From Rhodospirillaceae bacterium (GTDB lineage Bacteria; Pseudomonadota; Alphaproteobacteria; DSM-16000; Inquilinaceae), in assembly GCA_020638595.1 (NCBI GenBank), contig JACKIG010000026.1:1-56174 (forward strand): a stretch of DNA of 56,174 nucleotides, in the 5' to 3' direction. Both the position numbers and the translations under genes were made by a program. Numbering within the stretch: position 1 is the stretch's first letter; each line of letters begins with the position of its first letter. The notes under the pieces are model-generated. The model was given only the letters and a program-made list of their open reading frames with translations, did no database searches and was not told the origin of the DNA. Of this stretch, positions 50,713 through 56,174 are shown piece after piece.

Positions 50713-52194
50713 TCATCGGTGGCTGCCCAGCCGCGCCACCATGCCGGCAAAGCCCGTGACCAGCGCCCGGACCTCCCACCAGGACCGGACTTCGCGCAGC
50801 ATGCGCCACACCGTCCACGGGTGCAGATAGTAGCGCAGATGCGCACGATCGACCCGCTGCCTCAGGCTCTGCGCCGAGATGCCCGGGTTCATGTCGAAGG
50901 GCGGCGTGCGGGAGGTGACGAATGCCGACCAGCCGTCCGGATCCTCGGGCGTATGACGCCGCTGGTCGAACAGCGGCGTGCCGGGAAACGGCACCAGCAT
51001 GTTGAAGGTCAGCATCGACGGGCGCAGCGCCCGGCCGAAGGCAAGCGTGCGGTCGATCTGCGCAGGCGTTTCGAAGGGGAACCCGACAATGAACGACGCG
51101 TAGGACCGCATCCCATGCCGCCGGCACCGCTCGATCGCGTCCCGTGCCGCGTCCAGCGTGGCGCCCTTGCTCTTGCCCAGGCGCGCCAGCACCGCCGGGT
51201 CCCCGGATTCCATGCCGAAGATCACCAGCCGGAACCCGGCCCGGGCCATGGCTTCCGCCGCCTCGTCGTCGAAATGCTCCACGGTGGAAAAGCAGCCGAA
51301 GGTCATGCCCAGATCGGCCGCTTCCAGCGCCTGGCACAAGGCCAGCAGCCGCCGCCGCATCACCGTGATCACGTCATCCTCGAAGAACACATAGCGGATG
51401 CCGTGGCGGTCGCGCAGGTCCCGCAGCTCCGACAGGATGCGTTCCTGGGAATGGACGCGATACTTCCTGCCGTCCGTCAGATGCGCGGCACAGAACAGGC
51501 AGCCGAACGGGCAGCCGCGACTGGACAGCATGGTGGCGCCGTGCCCCCTGCCGCCGGTGGTGTGGGCATGCAGCGAAAAATCCGCGAGGTTGACCAGATG
51601 CCGGGCGGGGGGCGGAAAATCCTCCAGCTGCCGGTGAAACGGACGCGGCGGATTGATGGCGATCGTGCCCGTCGAGTCGCGCCAGGCGAGGCCGAGGATA
51701 TGGGCCGGCCCGGCGTCGGCGCCATCCTGCCGGGGCCGGTCGCCCAGCCAGCGCACCAGCTCCCACAACGTGATCTCCCCTTCGCCCAGGACCAGGAAAT
51801 CGATCTCCGCATGGGCCCGCAGCGCCTGCCCGCCGACCCCGGTGGCGTGCGCCCCGCCCACGACCACGGGCACGGGCCGGGGACATTGCTTGACCGCCCG
51901 GGCGATACGCAGCGCCATGGGAAAGGCGCTGGTCATGCTGGAAATGCCGACGCACAGATAGGTCCGGTTCGCCAGGCGGTCGGCCAGCTCCCGCCAGAAA
52001 TCGACCCGCGGGCTTTCCACCAGCAGCTCGACCCGCCGGCCCTGCTGTTCCAGGTACGACGCCAGATAGCCCAGGCCGAGGGGGAAGTAGTGGGCGACGG
52101 CGATGCCGCCCCCGCCATAGGCGGCACGATAGGGGGCTTCGACCAGCAGGATCGGCGCCTCAGCCCGGCCCTCGATAGTGCCGGCCGGCGTCAC
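50713..52194 (-). CDS. B12-binding-type radical SAM protein
   Basis: A 493-residue protein. The N-terminal cobalamin-binding-like domain contains PVPVVVGGAHATGVG and FLVLGEGE. The radical SAM site is SRGCPFGCLFC. VIFGMESGDPAVLARLGKSK and ASFIVGFPFETP are family motifs. The C-terminus is an Arg/Trp-rich tail (YYLHPWTVWRMLREVRSWW) that may dock at the membrane. The GTG start lies 3 nt after the stop of the preceding paralogue, so these are tandem, co-transcribed relatives. Confidence 0.88.
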   Translation of the reverse strand: MTPAGTIEGRAEAPILLVEAPYRAAYGGGGIAVAHYFPLGLGYLASYLEQQGRRVELLVESPRVDFWRELADRLANRTYLCVGISSMTSAFPMALRIARAVKQCPRPVPVVVGGAHATGVGGQALRAHAEIDFLVLGEGEITLWELVRWLGDRPRQDGADAGPAHILGLAWRDSTGTIAINPPRPFHRQLEDFPPPARHLVNLADFSLHAHTTGGRGHGATMLSSRGCPFGCLFCAAHLTDGRKYRVHSQERILSELRDLRDRHGIRYVFFEDDVITVMRRRLLALCQALEAADLGMTFGCFSTVEHFDDEAAEAMARAGFRLVIFGMESGDPAVLARLGKSKGATLDAARDAIERCRRHGMRSYASFIVGFPFETPAQIDRTLAFGRALRPSMLTFNMLVPFPGTPLFDQRRHTPEDPDGWSAFVTSRTPPFDMNPGISAQSLRQRVDRAHLRYYLHPWTVWRMLREVRSWWEVRALVTGFAGMVARLGSHR

Positions 52195-52197
52195 GGA

Positions 52198-53667
52198 TCA
52201 CGCCCCGACCAGGCTGCGCAACAGCGCCAGGCCGTCCTGGAAGCAGACGCGCCAGCCGGCGATCTTCAGATTGTTCCACAGCGCACGGGGACGCAGGTAG
52301 AAGCGGAAGAACCCGATCTTCTGCAGCGTCACCAGCCGTTCGGGGGTGAGGTCGTTGACCGCCACGCTGGCCGAGCCGAAGCGGCGCAACTGGCCGCCGG
52401 CGTCCAGCGGATTGCGCGCCGGGGTGGGGATCAGCCGCGTGCCGCCCTCGCCGCGCTCGGTCATGCGCGCCACCTTCGTGCCGGGATAGGGCTGCAGGAT
52501 GTTGATGTTGACCTGATCCAGCGTTTTCAGGTCGGTGATGTAGCGGAAGGTCCTGCGCACCGACGCGCGGGTTTCATAGGGCAGGCCGATGATCACCGAG
52601 CCCCGGGTGACGATCCCCGCCTCCTTGGCCCAGCGCAGGCCCGCCTCGATATGGTCCAGGGTCTCGCCCTTGTTCACGGTGGCCAGGATGTCCGGGTCGC
52701 CGCTCTCGATCCCGAAGGACAGGCGGACCAGGCCGGCGCGGCGCATGGTCCGCAGCAGCTCCGGCGTGACCAGATCGCCGCGGCTGAGTCCCTCCCAGGT
52801 GAAATCCAGGCCGCGCGCGTGGATGCCCTCGCAGAGCTCGACCATCCGGTCCTTCTTCAGCGTCAGGCAGTCGTCGTTGAAGGCCACATGGGTGATGCCG
52901 CGTCCCTTGACGATTTCCTCCAGTTCGTCGAGCACGTTGGCGGCGGACCGAAAGCGGGTCAGCCGTCCCTCGGGCTTGGCGTCGGTCGCGCAATAGATGC
53001 AGCCGTAGGGACAGCCGCGGGAGGTCATGCAGGTCGCCGTGACCACCCGGCCCCGGCGCGGGACGGCGCGCACATACAGCGCATCGTTCAGCAGGTGCCG
53101 CGCCGGCTGGGGATAGTCGTCGAGATGGCGGGTCGCGCGGACGGGCGGAACGGCCGCGACGTCGCCCGCTTCATCGCGGTAGATCAGGCCAGGGATCGCA
53201 GCAAGCCGTGCCGGCAATGACGCGCCAGGGTCGGCACCTTCCGCCAGGGCGTCGGCGAGGGCTGCGATCAGCGGCTCGCCGTCGCCGCAGGCGGCAAAGT
53301 CGAACACCGGCTCTTCCGTCATGATCCGCGCGCCGAACAGATTGGCGTGGACACCGCCGATGATCGCCGGAACCGCGGGCAGCGCCTGTTTCAGCCGGCG
53401 GGCGGCGGCCACAGCCTGGGCGTAGTCGACGGAAGTGGCGGTATAGCCGATCAGGTCCGGGGCGAATGCCTGCGCACGCCCGGCCAATGCGTCCAGCGAC
53501 AGGGCTTCGGCCTCGGCATCGATCAGCCCGGCGTGATGGCCCGCCTGCTCCAGCGCCGCCGCCATGTAGCAGAGCGAAAGCGGAGGGTTGAGAAACCCCC
53601 GCTTGTACAGGTGGCGGAAGGACCCATAGATCTCCACGAAGCCGGGCTGGATCAGCAGGACCCTCAC
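52198..53667 (-). CDS. B12-binding-type radical SAM protein
   Basis: A 489-residue protein. MRVLLIQPGF and VPAIIGGVHANLFGARI mark the cobalamin-binding-like domain. SRGCPYGCIYC binds the 4Fe-4S cluster. SFGIESGDPDILATVNKGE and GSVIIGLPYETR follow. The C-terminal YLRPRALWNNLKIAGW resembles that of the next gene. The GTG start overlaps the stop of the polyprenyl-sugar-type GT gene as GTGA. Confidence 0.88.
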   Translation of the reverse strand: MRVLLIQPGFVEIYGSFRHLYKRGFLNPPLSLCYMAAALEQAGHHAGLIDAEAEALSLDALAGRAQAFAPDLIGYTATSVDYAQAVAAARRLKQALPAVPAIIGGVHANLFGARIMTEEPVFDFAACGDGEPLIAALADALAEGADPGASLPARLAAIPGLIYRDEAGDVAAVPPVRATRHLDDYPQPARHLLNDALYVRAVPRRGRVVTATCMTSRGCPYGCIYCATDAKPEGRLTRFRSAANVLDELEEIVKGRGITHVAFNDDCLTLKKDRMVELCEGIHARGLDFTWEGLSRGDLVTPELLRTMRRAGLVRLSFGIESGDPDILATVNKGETLDHIEAGLRWAKEAGIVTRGSVIIGLPYETRASVRRTFRYITDLKTLDQVNINILQPYPGTKVARMTERGEGGTRLIPTPARNPLDAGGQLRRFGSASVAVNDLTPERLVTLQKIGFFRFYLRPRALWNNLKIAGWRVCFQDGLALLRSLVGA

Positions 53668-54587
53668 GAGCGCACCTCATCCTCGACGCGGATGCGGCAC
53701 GACAGGCTGTGCTGGCGTTCCAGCTGCTCCAGCCGGATGTTGGCGATCTGGTCGGCGATCAGCCCGAACAGGAACACCAGCACCCCGGACAGGATGATCA
53801 GCAGGCTGCCCACCGACAGGCCGAATTGCGGGTTCTGCATCATCCGGTCGACGCCGTAGATGACGCCGGCGATGAACAGCAGGCCCCCGGCCAGGGAGAA
53901 GAACCGCACGGGCTTGAACAGCGTCACCATGCGCAGGATGGTTCCCATGGCGTGGGCACCGTCGCGCAGCGGCCGCACATGGCTGCGGCCGGTCCGCGGG
54001 CGCACCCGCACCGGCACGTTGGTGACGCTGTAGCCGCGGGTGAAGAAGATCAGCGTGGAGGTGGTGCTGGCGGAAAACCCATCCGGCAGCAGCGGGATGT
54101 ACTGCTGCAACAGCTGGCGCCTGATCACCCGCAGGCCGGAATTCAGATCGGGGATCAGCCGCCCCAGACAGACCGTCGCCAGGGCGATCAGGGCCAGCTT
54201 GCCCGGTGTGCGCCAGGAAAAGTCCAATCCGCCCCAGGCGCGCGCGCCGATGACCATGTCCATGTACGGGTCGACGGCCAGCAGGCGTGCCACGTCCTCG
54301 ACCCGGTGCTGCCCGTCGGCGTCGAACAGGCAGATATACGGCGTGGCAACCTGGGTCAGCGCGGTCTTGATGGCCGCGCCGTAGCCGAAGCGGCGGTGAT
54401 GGCGGATGACGCGCACATGGGGGCGGCGTCGCACCACGGCGGCCGTATCGTCGTCGGACCCATCGTCCACCACCACAATCGCCAAGCGCGCGCCGTACAG
54501 GGCCGTCAGGTCCGACAAGACCCCGTCGATGGCGCTGGCTTCGTTGTACGCCGGTATCACCAGCGTGCACTGTTCGAAGGGAATCAT
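53664..54587 (-). CDS. DPM1/GtrB-type family 2 glycosyltransferase with two membrane helices
   Basis: A 307-residue GT2. The catalytic domain has CTLVIPAYNEASAID, IVVVDDGSDDDT and ICLFDADGQH. A GYGAAIKTAL loop precedes the DxD, as in polyprenyl-phosphate sugar synthases. Two C-terminal helices (FFSLAGGLLFIAGVIYGV and LIILSGVLVFLFGLIADQI) anchor it in the membrane. It probably makes an undecaprenyl-phosphate-linked sugar, which would feed the GT-C-like proteins. It lies between B12 radical SAM genes, 5 nt after one and overlapping the other. Confidence 0.92.
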   Translation of the reverse strand: MIPFEQCTLVIPAYNEASAIDGVLSDLTALYGARLAIVVVDDGSDDDTAAVVRRRPHVRVIRHHRRFGYGAAIKTALTQVATPYICLFDADGQHRVEDVARLLAVDPYMDMVIGARAWGGLDFSWRTPGKLALIALATVCLGRLIPDLNSGLRVIRRQLLQQYIPLLPDGFSASTTSTLIFFTRGYSVTNVPVRVRPRTGRSHVRPLRDGAHAMGTILRMVTLFKPVRFFSLAGGLLFIAGVIYGVDRMMQNPQFGLSVGSLLIILSGVLVFLFGLIADQIANIRLEQLERQHSLSCRIRVEDEVRS

Positions 54588-54592
54588 GCGCT

Positions 54593-56053
54593 CTATCTCG
54601 GCGCGAGGGCGGTGCGGCTCCGTCTGGGGGTGGATCTGGGCAGCCAACCCATCTCGCGCAGTCCATAGCGCCAGAACAGCCGCAACGCCTGCCGTTTGCC
54701 TACCTTGTTGAGATCGAAGCCAAAATAGTAGTTGACCAGAAACACCAGGTCGAACAGCACCGGTATGCGAAACCGCGTCAGCCAGAGCAGCATCCGCTCG
54801 GCGGATGGATATCGCACCATCAGATTGTACACCTTCTTCATGTTGGTCAGCTGCTGCCGCTCCGGCAGGTCCAGCGAGATGGCGCGGTGAAACGACTTGC
54901 CGAAGCCGACGCCGTTCAACAGCGCCTCCTGCACCGCCGGATTGTCGGTCAGGCGCGTCCCGGGCAGGTAGCTGACGAACGCCGTGGAGACATAGTCGGC
55001 GCCCAGCTGCCGATAGAAGGCCAGGTCCTTCACCCGGTCGGCCACCGTCTCGCCCGGCAGGCCGAACATGGCGGTGGCGCAGAACGACACGCCATACCGG
55101 CGCAGCCATTCGGCCACCTGAAGAATGTGGGCGTTGCTGACCTGCTTGTTCAGCGTCTGGCGGCGCAGGCTCTCCGACGCGCATTCCACCGCCAGGATCA
55201 GATAGGCCTTGCCCGCCTCGCCCAGCAGGCGCACGTCGTCTTCCTTGATCGGGCCGAAACGGAACGCCGCGGCATAGGGCAGATTGATCCGCGCCTTGTA
55301 GAGTTGCAGGAACTCCCGCAGCCAGGCGTTGCTGTTCCACAGGTTCTCGTCGTGAAGGCGGATGTCGCGCGGGCGGTACTTCGCCACCGCATGTTCGATC
55401 TCCGCGATGGCGCGCCCGGGCGACATCTTGCGGACATAGCGCGCGCTGAACAGGTCCAGGTCCACCGCGTTGCCGCAGAATGCACAGCGGAAGGGGCATC
55501 CGCGCCCCATCTTGAACACCAGCGACCGACGCTCCTGGAAATAGGGATGCTCGGCGTACAGCGCCTGGTCCAGATAGGGCAGCGCGTCCAGGTCGATCAG
55601 TTCGGCCGGATTGGGGTTGGCGATCACCTCGCCTTGGCGCTTGACCGTCAGCCCGGGCAGGTGATCGTAGGGCACCCCGCGCTCGACACAGTCGACTAGG
55701 TCGCGCAGGACGTATTCCCCTTCGCCGTTGCACAGGATGTCGATCTGTTCATGGCGGATGAACGCCGGATCGATATGGACATGGATGCCGCCGGCGATGA
55801 TGGGGCCGGTGAACCATTCCTTGATCCGGGACGCCAGGCCCAGCGCCCAGTCCACGGACGCCGTCATCAGCGAGAAGCCGATCACGTCCGGGGCGAAGCG
55901 CTGCAGCTGGTCCAGCACCCGCGCCTCCTGCCCGCCGGTATCGACGAACACGGCCACTTCGTGCCCCGCTTGCTTGAGCACCGCCGACAGGGACATGTAG
56001 CTGATGAATTCGGACAGGACGTCCTGGCAGAATGCAATCCTCGCCACGATCAC
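54593..56053 (-). CDS. B12-binding-type radical SAM protein
   Basis: A 486-residue protein. ISYMSLSAVLKQAGHEVAVF and PIIAGGIHVHIDP belong to the cobalamin-binding-like domain. The cluster site is GRGCPFRCAFCGNA. IRLHDENLWNSNAWL and FCATAMFGLPGETV follow. The GTG at 56053 is chosen because AGGA lies 4 nt upstream; a longer TTG reading to 56113 exists. The last 60 bases of the window, upstream, hold AT-rich sequence that may be its promoter. It begins the right-hand minus-strand operon. Confidence 0.87.
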   Translation of the reverse strand: MIVARIAFCQDVLSEFISYMSLSAVLKQAGHEVAVFVDTGGQEARVLDQLQRFAPDVIGFSLMTASVDWALGLASRIKEWFTGPIIAGGIHVHIDPAFIRHEQIDILCNGEGEYVLRDLVDCVERGVPYDHLPGLTVKRQGEVIANPNPAELIDLDALPYLDQALYAEHPYFQERRSLVFKMGRGCPFRCAFCGNAVDLDLFSARYVRKMSPGRAIAEIEHAVAKYRPRDIRLHDENLWNSNAWLREFLQLYKARINLPYAAAFRFGPIKEDDVRLLGEAGKAYLILAVECASESLRRQTLNKQVSNAHILQVAEWLRRYGVSFCATAMFGLPGETVADRVKDLAFYRQLGADYVSTAFVSYLPGTRLTDNPAVQEALLNGVGFGKSFHRAISLDLPERQQLTNMKKVYNLMVRYPSAERMLLWLTRFRIPVLFDLVFLVNYYFGFDLNKVGKRQALRLFWRYGLREMGWLPRSTPRRSRTALAPR

Positions 56054-56174
56054 TCGGTCCTGGTTGCCGGCAGGCCGATGCCGGAGGTACGGAGCGAGAC
56101 CATGGCGCGCCAACCCGACGGATAAGATTGCTAGAAATTAGATCTCATAGAATACCGCTCCCCCGACGCATTGA

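Noticed and set aside
50590..53220. An 876-residue plus-strand open frame over the radical SAM genes
   Set aside because: Arg/Gln/Ala-rich shadow composition, no recognisable motif; the minus-strand genes carry clear catalytic motifs.

Overview
The window is high-GC DNA, probably from an alphaproteobacterium, perhaps of the Rhodospirillales. I base this on composition, frequent GTG and TTG starts, GTGA/ATGA stop-start overlaps, a tRNA-Ser beside rplU-rpmA, and a CCCTCCCCC/GGGGGAGGG inverted-repeat element of a kind familiar from this class. The taxonomic call is inference. No transposase, CRISPR array or rRNA gene was seen.

Layout 1-18 kb. (a) 27-3674, minus strand: a three-gene sensory operon made of a Tat-exported PhnD-like binding protein, a membrane histidine kinase and an NtrC-type sigma54 response regulator. 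(b) 3961-6846, plus: an exported von Willebrand A protein with Ig-like repeats, an Ala/Glu/Pro-rich region and a tandem-repeat region. (c) 6913-8275, minus: an Asp-box beta-propeller protein paired with a MoaD/ThiS-like protein ending in Gly-Gly. (d) 8357-16948, minus: a dipeptide-type ABC transporter, a prolyl-iminopeptidase/amino-acid-amidase-type hydrolase, and an AmiC/AmiR-type receptor plus ANTAR antiterminator pair. The leader of this run carries a strong intrinsic terminator, so the whole unit looks attenuation-controlled. (e) 17343-17963, minus: rplU-rpmA with a near-consensus promoter, then tRNA-Ser(CGA) at 18185.

From about 18.3 kb to the right edge the window is one long accessory surface-glycan region. 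Its left part holds a methyltransferase, an M20 amidohydrolase, a SPASM radical SAM enzyme, a GNAT, a LegB-like 4,6-dehydratase, an asparagine-synthase-type amidotransferase, a WbqC protein, a second SPASM radical SAM enzyme and a GT2. The middle holds a DegT aminotransferase, two very large GT-C/YfhO-like membrane proteins, a sulfotransferase, a glycosyltransferase, the Wzm/Wzt exporter, and pyruvate-dehydrogenase-like E1 alpha/beta with no E2 or E3. The right part holds a TIR-like protein, five B12-type radical SAM proteins, a DegT-fold protein whose PLP lysine is replaced by histidine, and three GT2 enzymes.

The most interesting possibility is a branched-sugar pathway. The His-for-Lys DegT protein resembles the ColD/E1 (RfbH) 3-dehydratases that make 3,6-dideoxy-4-keto sugars. 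The orphan ThDP-dependent E1 pair, co-transcribed with wzm-wzt, could attach a two-carbon branch as YerE does in yersiniose synthesis. The five cobalamin-type radical SAM enzymes could then methylate or rearrange the sugar or lipid. This is a hypothesis from gene content, not a demonstrated pathway.
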